In this document: positions 1-5,441 of the stretch, one piece after another | Layout of the letters: the number at the start of each line of letters is the position of its first letter | How positions within the stretch are numbered: the stretch's first letter is position 1 | Source of the DNA: Acidobacteriaceae bacterium | GTDB lineage: Bacteria > Acidobacteriota > Terriglobia > Terriglobales > SbA1 | Assembly: GCA_019237515.1 (NCBI GenBank) | Contig: JAFAGX010000174.1 | Coordinates: 1-7,481, forward strand | Length of the DNA: 7,481 nucleotides | Direction of reading: 5' to 3' | Translations under genes and position numbers: made by a program | The notes under the pieces: generated by a model | The model's database searches: none | What the model saw: the letters and a program-made list of their open reading frames with translations, nothing else | What the model was told of the DNA's origin: nothing

Positions 1-45
1 CTGTTAATTTCCCACTGCCGCAGCTCGTCTGCAGATACCTCGTGC

Positions 46-51
46 TATTCT
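46..51 (+). promoter_or_regulatory. Possible extended -10 element upstream of ridA
   Basis: TATTCT is preceded by TG one base upstream (TG at 43-44), the pattern of an extended -10 box. It lies about 30 bases before the ridA start codon. No recognisable -35 is seen at the usual distance, so this is a weak call. Confidence 0.3.
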
Positions 52-66
52 TTCGCTCCATCCCAC

Positions 67-74
67 GAGGAGGG
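67..74 (+). promoter_or_regulatory. Ribosome binding site of ridA
   Basis: GAGGAGGG ends seven bases before the ATG at 82. This strong Shine-Dalgarno match fixes the start of the RidA gene. Confidence 0.85.
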
Positions 75-81
75 CAACACC

Positions 82-456
82 ATGAAAGACATAATCGTAA
101 CTGACCACGCCCCGCAGCCAAACGGTCCGTATTCGCAGGCCGTACGGGCGAATGGATTTCTCTTCAGTGCCCAAATCGCGCTGGATCCGAATACGAATGC
201 ATTTCTCGAAGGTGATGTGGCGCAGCAAACGGAACGCGTGCTGGATAACTTCAAGGCAATTCTCACGCACGCGGGACTAACTCTCTCTCACGTTGTGAAG
301 ACCACGGTGTTCCTGAAAGACATGGACGACTTTGTGGCAATGAACGAAGTATACGCGAAGTATTTCCCAGTAGCCGCGCCGGCGCGCTCGACCGTGCAGG
401 CCGCCGGGCTACCGAAAGACGCGCTGGTCGAGATTGAACTGATCGCCGCGCTCTGA
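82..456 (+). CDS. ridA: RidA/YjgF/UK114 family 2-iminobutanoate/2-iminopropanoate deaminase
   Basis: This 124-residue protein is a full-length RidA. The family hydrolyses reactive enamine/imine intermediates, such as 2-aminoacrylate released by PLP enzymes, to the 2-keto acid and ammonia. It acts as a cytosolic trimer with active sites between subunits. Residues matching the E. coli active site are present: Tyr17 in GPYSQA, Ser29 in FSAQI, Arg102 in APARSTV (E. coli Arg105) and Glu117 in LVEIELIA (E. coli Glu120). The Arg-to-Glu spacing of 15 equals that of E. coli RidA, and the C-terminal family signature from PAR to EIE is intact. The ATG at 82 follows a strong GAGGAGGG ribosome site. It appears monocistronic, with a stem-loop just after the stop and a convergent gene beyond. 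The intact Arg favours a true RidA over the Rid subfamilies that lack it. A specific link to the lyase at 3647-5221 is not shown. Confidence 0.96.
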   Translation: MKDIIVTDHAPQPNGPYSQAVRANGFLFSAQIALDPNTNAFLEGDVAQQTERVLDNFKAILTHAGLTLSHVVKTTVFLKDMDDFVAMNEVYAKYFPVAAPARSTVQAAGLPKDALVEIELIAAL

Positions 457-484
457 AGAATGGTGGGCGCTACGCGCCACTTCT
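457..484 (+). terminator. Stem-loop directly after ridA, possible weak terminator
   Basis: Directly after the ridA stop, AGAA (457-460) can pair with TTCT (481-484). Inside it, GTGGGCGC (463-470) pairs with GCGCCAC (474-480) with one bulged G and a TAC loop. The bases that follow (CTGATTACG) are not a U-run, so intrinsic termination would be inefficient. Confidence 0.4.
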
Positions 485-706
485 CTGATTACGCTCTTGG
501 CACGGGTTGGCGGTTGGCGAGAAATCTCCATATCTCTCAAAATACCTCGAGTCCCGCGTTCAGGGGCGAATAGACCGCGCAAGTTTTCGGTCGCCTGTTA
601 ACAGCTATTCTGAAGAGGCCGGGGTTTCTCCCGGCCACGGAAGTAGCAAGATAAAAAGGCGATTCGCACAACCCGCTCTGTACAAAAGCCAGCGACTTCA
701 AGGTTC
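485..706. other. Intergenic stretch between two convergent genes
   Basis: No convincing gene is seen between ridA and the convergent hydrolase gene. An 80-codon open frame on + from 507 has a TTG start, no ribosome site, no recognisable family, and runs into the antisense of the hydrolase gene; I do not call it. The region holds a perfect GC-rich inverted repeat at 617-636, listed separately. Confidence 0.6.
617..636 (-). terminator. Perfect GC-rich stem-loop, possible end of hydrolase transcript
   Basis: GGCCGGG (617-623) and CCCGGCC (630-636) form a perfect seven-base-pair stem with a six-base loop, about 70 bases past the stop of the minus-strand hydrolase gene. It could act as a 3' mRNA-end structure or terminator for that gene or for both converging genes. 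Neither strand has a clear U-run after the stem, so classical intrinsic termination is uncertain. Confidence 0.45.
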
Positions 707-1990
707 TTACTGCACACATCCGGCCGAGAAACTGGCCGTGCCGCTTTGAGCGCTGAGTGTCATGCCCGAAGAAGCTCGCACCTTGACCGCGCCTGCGTTC
801 ACAAAACGGCTAATCGTGAAGGTTCCGTTGTCACTGGAGCTACTCATCCCCGTCACTGTTATCGTTCGGCCCACCGGGCACGGGTTACAGGTGGAACTCA
901 AACCACACGACTTGCCCACGACGGGGGCTGTGGAGCTCTCGTAACATGCCGAACCGAGGGAGGCGGGCGCGGTAGCCAAGGCGTCGCACTGACCCAGCGG
1001 CTGAAGGTCGGGCGGCACCGTCAGGAAGAATTTCAAGTGAGAAGTGTTGGGTGCGGGGTATTGCGCGGCCGTGACTATTGGAGACCCCGTAATGAAGAGC
1101 GCGATGTTGAACACCGCTTTGTCTTCAAGCCCAAAATAGCCGTGATCTGCGTATTCATGGCAATTGTCCGTCAAAGGCGTTAGCGAGGCGGAGCCAAGTT
1201 CGAGAGCGCTGACTCTCGGGGAACTGGTCAGGGCCGCAATCACCGCCGCTTGCCCGGCGGTAGTCGTACCTGTACAGGTGTTGCCCGAGTCATTCAACAG
1301 GAAGACGGGAACGGTGATGCTGGCCAGATTCGCCTTAAGCAGAGAATCGGGATCGGTCGTACTGTTGACCGCAGAGGTAAAAGCCAAGCCGTTGGGTCCA
1401 CCGGCCCCCGGGCTATACAGAGCCGCGACAAAAGCGCCTCCGTTTCCACGACTGGTACCGACGACCCAAACGGGCAGCCCGGGTTCCGCTGCACGCGCCC
1501 AGGCGATCACGGTCAGAACGTCGGAGATGTACGCAGAACTGGATCGCTGGTCGGTAAGACCGTTGGGGAGCAATTGAAAATCGGTAGCGGCATCGAGGCT
1601 AATCGTGTAGAAGTTGTGGCCGGCGAACAGCGCGCGACTGCGGACAAGGAAGTTGGCCGAATTTACGTTCAGCGTGCCACTGCCTAAGCCGTCCGGGGTA
1701 AGTTGGAGGATGCCAGTCCCACCTGGCAAAAGGATGACAATGGCAGTCGGCGTTGGGGGCGCGGTCACGATAAAGCTTTCACTCAAGGTGGTGGGCGGGG
1801 GCGAGGACACTGGCGCGCGCGTCAGAAGGATTGTCTGCACCACGTCTGTTGCTGGAATTGCAAACGCCGTAGCTGCCAATAGGAAAGTGAGGAGGATGAT
1901 CGCCATCCCAAGCGATCGCACGACTCGAAGTCTAGTGCAACCTGAAACCGGATTTCGGCGGGAAAGACTTCCCAGGCGCATCGCAGACAT
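707..1990 (-). CDS. Exported alpha/beta hydrolase-like protein with cysteine-containing C-terminal extension
   Basis: This 427-residue protein has an Arg-rich n-region and a hydrophobic segment at about 29-44 ending TAFA, typical of a Sec signal peptide, so it is probably exported. The body looks like an alpha/beta hydrolase: a beta strand with LLPGG (87-91) at the usual oxyanion-hole position, a nucleophile elbow GTSRG with Ser180, a candidate acid Asp234 in LLNDSGN, and a candidate catalytic His278 or His283 in CHEYADHGYFG. Cys239 and Cys277 sit near the last two and may form a disulfide. Residues from about 330 to 427 are an extra domain with six cysteines (335, 349, 362, 368, 371, 425) and a Ser/Gly-rich beta-type tail containing DNGTFTI. 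The ATG at 1990 follows AAGGAGA with good spacing. Esterase, lipase or peptidase activity is possible; the substrate cannot be read from the sequence. It appears to be transcribed alone from a strong promoter. Confidence 0.85.
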   Translation of the reverse strand: MSAMRLGSLSRRNPVSGCTRLRVVRSLGMAIILLTFLLAATAFAIPATDVVQTILLTRAPVSSPPPTTLSESFIVTAPPTPTAIVILLPGGTGILQLTPDGLGSGTLNVNSANFLVRSRALFAGHNFYTISLDAATDFQLLPNGLTDQRSSSAYISDVLTVIAWARAAEPGLPVWVVGTSRGNGGAFVAALYSPGAGGPNGLAFTSAVNSTTDPDSLLKANLASITVPVFLLNDSGNTCTGTTTAGQAAVIAALTSSPRVSALELGSASLTPLTDNCHEYADHGYFGLEDKAVFNIALFITGSPIVTAAQYPAPNTSHLKFFLTVPPDLQPLGQCDALATAPASLGSACYESSTAPVVGKSCGLSSTCNPCPVGRTITVTGMSSSSDNGTFTISRFVNAGAVKVRASSGMTLSAQSGTASFSAGCVQ

Positions 1991-1995
1991 ACACT

Positions 1996-2002
1996 TCTCC
2001 TT
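1996..2002 (-). promoter_or_regulatory. Ribosome binding site of the exported hydrolase
   Basis: On the minus strand AAGGAGA lies five bases before the ATG at 1990. It supports that start over the internal Met codons at residues 4 and 29, although Met29 would also leave a signal peptide. Confidence 0.75.
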
Positions 2003-2048
2003 CGCTGGGGCTCACGGCTAGAAGACTGAGATTGAAGTTTCCCGGATA

Positions 2049-2068
2049 AGACCCGAAGCAATGGGTCT
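2049..2068 (-). other. Hairpin in the 5' leader of the hydrolase mRNA
   Basis: On the minus strand AGACCC and GGGTCT pair as six base pairs, plus a possible terminal G-U, around an eight-base loop. The hairpin begins roughly ten bases after the predicted transcription start, and the whole leader is about 87 bases. It could stabilise the mRNA 5' end or be part of a regulatory leader. I recognise no known riboswitch consensus. Confidence 0.5.
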
Positions 2069-2083
2069 CTTTATGTGGGCCTT

Positions 2084-2112
2084 TTTATATTCGTGTTACA
2101 CCCAAGTGTCAA
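2084..2112 (-). promoter_or_regulatory. Sigma70-type promoter of the hydrolase gene
   Basis: On the minus strand a perfect TTGACA -35 (2107-2112) is followed after exactly 17 bases by TATAAA (2084-2089). This is the best promoter match in the window. Transcription should start near 2076-2078, giving a leader of about 87 bases before the ATG at 1990. It lies just downstream of the permease stop, so the hydrolase need not depend on read-through from the lyase-permease unit. Confidence 0.75.
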
Positions 2113-2184
2113 GCAAAACTGTGCGGCGCTAGGCTACTTGGCGAAATACCTCAAAGCCCCAAATGATACTGGCAGGAATTTTGG

Positions 2185-2196
2185 GAGTCGCGACTC
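2185..2196. repeat. Perfect 12-base palindrome after the permease stop
   Basis: GAGTCGCGACTC lies two bases beyond the permease stop codon. As RNA it gives only a four-pair stem with a CGCG loop and no U-run, so it is a poor terminator. A role as a protein-binding dyad is equally possible. Confidence 0.35.
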
Positions 2197-2198
2197 GG

Positions 2199-3587
2199 CT
2201 ATTCCACTTCCGCATCTGACAAGGCAGGAATTTCAGCGTCAGAACTGCGGGCAGTCCTTTTCTTGACCGCTAACAAATAGAGTGGGTAGCTGGCCGCGAG
2301 CAGGATCAGCGTAAATAGGCTGTGCGTCAGATCGCCAATGACCGACGCCACTAAGAACGCCACGGAGACCAACAGCACTCCCGCGACTGTCCAGGGATAA
2401 CCCCACATTTTGAAGGGTCGCGGAAGCTCGGGCCGGCGGGCTCGAAGCCACAATAAGGCGACAAATCCGGAAATGTAGATGGTTACGAAGAGGAAAGAAG
2501 CAATTGCGATCAGCGTGTCAAAACTACCGCTGAGCACCAGGCCGATGACCACCAGCGTACTCGCGAGCAACGCGGCCGCCGGAGTGCCACCGGAATTGAC
2601 CGAGGTCATCCAACCTGGAAGCAGGCCATCGCGGCTCATGGCAAACAACATTCGCGGCGTGATCAAGAGCAACGCGTTGATGGTGCTCACCACAGTGATG
2701 GCGGAAATAATGAGAATGAGTTGACCGCCATGGCTACCGAACACGGCCGTCGCGGCATCGGCCGCCGGTACCTGCGACGCCGCTAAATGCGCCATTGGCA
2801 GAACGTGGAGCAAGGCTGCATTCACCAGGACAAAGATCGCGATACACGCGAGCACCCCGCCGATCGCCGAACGCGGCAGGTTCCTTGCAGGATTCTTGTC
2901 CTCTTCCATGAAATAAATGGCGCCGTACCAACCATCGTACGTGACGATGACGGCCTGCAAAGCAATCACCAGGGCTACCAAAATCGTCGAATGGGAATTT
3001 GAGAGCGGGCTAGCGGGCAGTACAGCCGTTTTAGGCGACAGAACGAAGCAGGCAGCTACAAATGCAATCAGGGCAAGTGCCTTGACGAGGCTGGTGAGTT
3101 CCTGGGCGCGGCTGCCGGCACGCAGGCCGAGCCAGTTCAGGAGCGTGAGAACCACCACACCTCCGACCGAGACGAGTTTGCTGTGTGGCGCCAGAGCCGG
3201 CACTAGTCCAGCAGAGAATTCACCAAAGGCTACCGCAAGATAAGAGATGGCTACGGTTTGCATCATCCAGTCGCAGGCGCCCACCAGAAACCCGGCATAC
3301 TCACCAAAGGCCTCGCGCGAGTAGACGTACCAACCTCCCTCGCGCGGCAGCATGGTCCCGAGTTCCGTGACGGCCAAAGTCGCGCTAAAAGCGTAGATAC
3401 CGCCGAACACCCAAACGGCAAGGATCAGCCAGGGAGTACGCAACTGGGCCGCAATTTCACCTGGAGTGCGAAGGATACCGGAGCCGACTGTGCCTCCGAT
3501 GCTGACGGCAATGCCAAAGCCTACGCCCACAATGCGGAGGAGGTGACCGGTGGAGTGAGTAATGGGGGACGCAGCCTTAGTCGCCAT
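2199..3587 (-). CDS. APC-superfamily amino acid permease
   Basis: This 462-residue, 12-segment inner-membrane carrier belongs to the amino acid/polyamine/organocation superfamily, probably the LAT/APA branch. TM1 carries the unwound Gly-rich motif GGTVGSGI (31-38), which in family structures contacts the substrate amino group. TM2-TM3 features include ELGTMLPREGGWYVY (75-89), TM6 has the YDGWYGAIYFMEED segment (217-230), and the family loop PRMLFAMSRDGLLP lies at 311-324. PELPRPFKMWGYP (386-398) precedes the last membrane pair, and a short polar tail ends the protein. It follows the HAL-family lyase on the same strand after 59 bp, which suggests that it imports the lyase substrate, probably histidine or another aromatic amino acid; that is inference. 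The ATG at 3587 has no clear Shine-Dalgarno sequence, but a TATAAT lies about 12 bases upstream, so a leaderless or near-leaderless message is possible. Counter-ion and substrate cannot be read from the sequence. Confidence 0.95.
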   Translation of the reverse strand: MATKAASPITHSTGHLLRIVGVGFGIAVSIGGTVGSGILRTPGEIAAQLRTPWLILAVWVFGGIYAFSATLAVTELGTMLPREGGWYVYSREAFGEYAGFLVGACDWMMQTVAISYLAVAFGEFSAGLVPALAPHSKLVSVGGVVVLTLLNWLGLRAGSRAQELTSLVKALALIAFVAACFVLSPKTAVLPASPLSNSHSTILVALVIALQAVIVTYDGWYGAIYFMEEDKNPARNLPRSAIGGVLACIAIFVLVNAALLHVLPMAHLAASQVPAADAATAVFGSHGGQLILIISAITVVSTINALLLITPRMLFAMSRDGLLPGWMTSVNSGGTPAAALLASTLVVIGLVLSGSFDTLIAIASFLFVTIYISGFVALLWLRARRPELPRPFKMWGYPWTVAGVLLVSVAFLVASVIGDLTHSLFTLILLAASYPLYLLAVKKRTARSSDAEIPALSDAEVE

Positions 3588-3598
3588 GCTCGCGCGGG

Positions 3599-3604
3599 AT
3601 TATA
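3599..3604 (-). promoter_or_regulatory. TATAAT -10 box in the lyase-permease gap
   Basis: A perfect TATAAT on the minus strand lies between the lyase stop and the permease start. The base at the optimal -35 distance is a poor TAGTCG (3622-3627). Transcription from it would begin near 3592, about five bases before the permease ATG. It could be an internal promoter in a two-gene unit or a chance match. Confidence 0.45.
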
Positions 3605-3646
3605 TCGTGCGAGCCACGCCGCGACTAGTCCAGTTCTAAACCGATC

Positions 3647-5221
3647 TCACCGTCCATTGGATGTGCACTGTTCCGCTGCCTGCAAAATCGCGCCATCCTT
3701 TGCCAACTGGGCGAGCGTATTGATGTCAGCGTGGAGTGGCCGATCTTCATCAAGCTTCTGCACGTGTTTTCGAACTACTTCGTAAGCGGCTTGCGTTGCC
3801 GGTGCCGGTCTGACCGGCGCGCGGAAATCAAATGCCTGGGCCGCAGCCATCAATTCGATTGCAACCACGTACCAGGCGTTTTCGATAATCTGCCGGGTCT
3901 TGATTGCGGTGGTCATGCCCATAGAGACGAAGTCTTCCTGATCGGCTGCCGCAGGGATTGAGCCGGTTGCTGCGGGATGGCTGAGCACGCGGTTTTCGCA
4001 GACCAAGGCTCCGGCTGTGTACTGCGAAAGCATCAAGCCCGAAAACATTCCTGCTCCGTTGGTGAGGAACGCCGGCAATCCCATGGAGAGATGCGGATTC
4101 ATCAACCGATTGAGCCTGCGCTCGGAGAGTGCGGCGATGGTGGTCACGGACATGCCTAGCAGCTCAAGAGCGAACGCCATGGGTGTGCCTTGGAAATTAG
4201 CTCCAGTCAAAACCAATTCTTCATCCGGAAAGAACGTGGGATTGTCAGCGGCGTGGTTCAACTCAATTTCAAGCATGTAACGAATCCATTTGAACGCTTC
4301 CCATGCGGCCCCGATCACTTGCGGACTGGAGCGCAGCGAATAGGCATCCTGAACTTTCTTGCCGGGAAGTTTGAGCAGTTCGGAGCCATCAGTGAGGTTG
4401 CGAATTCTTGCGGCAAATTCCTGCGCACCGGGATAGCCTCGCACTAAATGGATTCGCGGATCGTAGGCCTTCATGTTGGCATTGAGTGCCTCAAGTGTCA
4501 TGGCGAGCGCGATTTCCTGGGTCCTGAGCCAGCGCTCAGCGTCATGCAGTTCGAGGCAACCCATGCCGCAAATGAAATCGGAACCATTAATCGCAGCCAG
4601 GCCGTCCCTTTCGCGAAAAACAATCGATGCGATCCCAGCTTCGGCTAGCCCGTCTTTCGCCGACAGTCTGCGGCCTTTGTAGAAGACCTCGCCTTCCCCC
4701 ATCAGTGTCAGCGCCATCTGAGCCATGGGAGATAGGTCTCCGCAAGCTCCCACCGAGCCTTTTTGGCACACAACCGGAGTCACGCCTCGGTTCAGCATTT
4801 CTATTTGTGTGTTTACGATCTCCAGCCGAATTCCCGAGTGTCCCCAGCAATGCGTGTTGAGCCGGGAAAGCATGGCTGCGCGCACATTTTCTTCGCTGGA
4901 CGGTTCGCCGCAACCGGCGGCATGGGAATAAAGAAGATATTTCTGATATTTCTCCACCTGCTCGGGTGTGAGCACCACTTCGGAGAGTTCGCCAATCCCG
5001 GTATTCACGCCATACATGACTTCTCGGGTGCGGATCTTGCGTTCCAAAAGTTCGCGACATTTATTGATCCGGGCAGCAGCTTCTGGATGAATCGCTACCC
5101 CGCGACGATCGCGGGCGATCGCGGCAACGTCTTCAATCGTCAGCGAATGTCCATCGAGTACGAACGGCTGATTCGGGCTGACATGAGAAGAAGCGGTATG
5201 TTCATGCACGGCCACTGTCAT
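3647..5221 (-). CDS. hutH: Histidine ammonia-lyase family enzyme with Ala-Cys-Gly cofactor triad
   Basis: This 524-residue cytosolic aromatic amino acid lyase of the MIO family removes ammonia from its substrate, histidine to urocanate in HAL. Numbered from the ATG at 5221, it has Tyr70 in YGVNTGIG, Asn212 in INGSDF, Tyr294 in QDAYSLR, Arg297, and Glu429 in DQEDFVSM (P. putida HAL Glu414). Ser99-His100 in LLYSHAAG match the HAL selectivity pair; tyrosine lyases have His-Leu and phenylalanine lyases Phe-Leu there. Met397 in SGLM matches HAL Met382, where phenylalanine lyases have Lys. The cofactor triad, normally Ala-Ser-Gly, reads Ala159-Cys160-Gly161 in GSVGACGDLSPM. The ATG at 5221 is chosen because TGAGG lies six bases before it; a GTG at 5233 would add four residues and lacks a ribosome site. 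Length fits HAL (about 510). No other hut gene is in the window. The family is certain; histidine as substrate is likely but unproven. Confidence 0.94.
   Translation of the reverse strand: MTVAVHEHTASSHVSPNQPFVLDGHSLTIEDVAAIARDRRGVAIHPEAAARINKCRELLERKIRTREVMYGVNTGIGELSEVVLTPEQVEKYQKYLLYSHAAGCGEPSSEENVRAAMLSRLNTHCWGHSGIRLEIVNTQIEMLNRGVTPVVCQKGSVGACGDLSPMAQMALTLMGEGEVFYKGRRLSAKDGLAEAGIASIVFRERDGLAAINGSDFICGMGCLELHDAERWLRTQEIALAMTLEALNANMKAYDPRIHLVRGYPGAQEFAARIRNLTDGSELLKLPGKKVQDAYSLRSSPQVIGAAWEAFKWIRYMLEIELNHAADNPTFFPDEELVLTGANFQGTPMAFALELLGMSVTTIAALSERRLNRLMNPHLSMGLPAFLTNGAGMFSGLMLSQYTAGALVCENRVLSHPAATGSIPAAADQEDFVSMGMTTAIKTRQIIENAWYVVAIELMAAAQAFDFRAPVRPAPATQAAYEVVRKHVQKLDEDRPLHADINTLAQLAKDGAILQAAEQCTSNGR
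4739..4747 (-). other. MIO cofactor triad codons: Ala-Cys-Gly
   Basis: On the minus strand GCT-TGC-GGA encodes residues 159-161 of the lyase. This is where the family cyclises Ala-Ser-Gly into 4-methylideneimidazole-5-one. The middle codon TGC gives Cys; a single G-to-C change at its second base separates it from the Ser codon TCC. Confidence 0.9.
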
Positions 5222-5227
5222 GGGAGG

Positions 5228-5232
5228 CCTCA
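5228..5232 (-). promoter_or_regulatory. Ribosome binding site that decides the lyase start
   Basis: On the minus strand TGAGG lies six bases before the ATG at 5221. It overlaps the alternative GTG start at 5233, which has no ribosome site of its own, so the ATG is preferred. Confidence 0.6.
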
Positions 5233-5249
5233 CGCGCGCAAGTTTTCGA

Positions 5250-5262
5250 CTTCAACTTGAAG
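5250..5262. promoter_or_regulatory. 13-base palindrome upstream of the lyase, possible operator
   Basis: CTTCAA-C-TTGAAG is a perfect dyad 29 bases upstream of the lyase ATG. It sits where a repressor bound near the transcription start or leader would act. No regulator gene is in the window and I do not recognise the motif as a known hut operator. Confidence 0.35.
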
Positions 5263-5291
5263 CTAGTCTGGTGTTGGTTCCTTCGGTATGA

Positions 5292-5318
5292 CCCGCGTCA
5301 CTGCCAGTCGTGACCGGG
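5292..5318. promoter_or_regulatory. Interrupted dyad, possible regulator site
   Basis: CCCG-C-GTCAC (5292-5301) and GTGAC-CGGG (5310-5318) form an inverted repeat around an eight-base spacer, with one extra base in the left arm. It lies in the middle of the divergent region, about 71 bases before the lyase ATG and 124 before the heme-protein ATG. It could be an operator or an RNA hairpin. Confidence 0.35.
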
Positions 5319-5336
5319 CAATGTTTTACGGCGCAA

Positions 5337-5355
5337 TGACAGCGAAAGGTTGTCA
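5337..5355. promoter_or_regulatory. Second GTCA-type dyad, overlapping a possible -35 box
   Basis: TGACA (5337-5341) and TGTCA (5351-5355) flank a nine-base spacer. The right arm overlaps TTGTCA (5350-5355), a five-of-six match to a -35 box reading toward the heme protein, although no good -10 follows at 17 bases. Its centre is about 40 bases from that of the dyad at 5292-5318, close to four helical turns. Confidence 0.3.
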
Positions 5356-5441
5356 CATCGCTTTGTGCGCTATGCACTTTCAGGTTGTGCTGAGGAGTTC
5401 AAAAATAAGTCAGAAATCGTAAGCAGCAGAAGGGGGTGTCT

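Noticed and set aside
507..749. 80-codon open frame on the + strand after ridA
   Set aside because: TTG start, no ribosome site, no recognisable domain, and its end overlaps the antisense of the hydrolase gene.
1911..1920. GCGATCGC palindrome (cyanobacterial HIP1-like), also near 5111
   Set aside because: Only about two copies are seen in 7.5 kb, both inside genes, which is not the dense pattern of HIP1-bearing cyanobacteria.
746..2021. Several long open frames on + opposite the hydrolase gene
   Set aside because: They are antisense shadows of a GC-rich gene. The minus frame has a signal peptide, GTSRG motif, promoter and ribosome site, whereas these show low-complexity composition and no motifs.
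1991..2077. Hydrolase leader as a c-di-GMP or fluoride riboswitch
   Set aside because: The conserved sequence blocks of these classes are not present; only a simple hairpin is visible.
651..2088. ATAAAAAGGC at 651-660 and its reverse complement at 2079-2088 flanking the hydrolase, as if terminal repeats of a mobile unit
   Set aside because: A ten-base inverted pair is expected many times by chance in a window of this size; there is no transposase or target duplication, and the second copy overlaps the promoter -10.
4587..5060. 157-codon minus-strand frame inside the lyase
   Set aside because: It lies in another frame within the MIO-family lyase, whose frame contains all the catalytic motifs; no independent start signal is seen.
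82..5221. RidA and the lyase as one functional system
   Set aside because: They are separated by two other transcription units on different strands. RidA is a widespread housekeeping enzyme for PLP-derived enamines, and MIO lyases do not release such intermediates.
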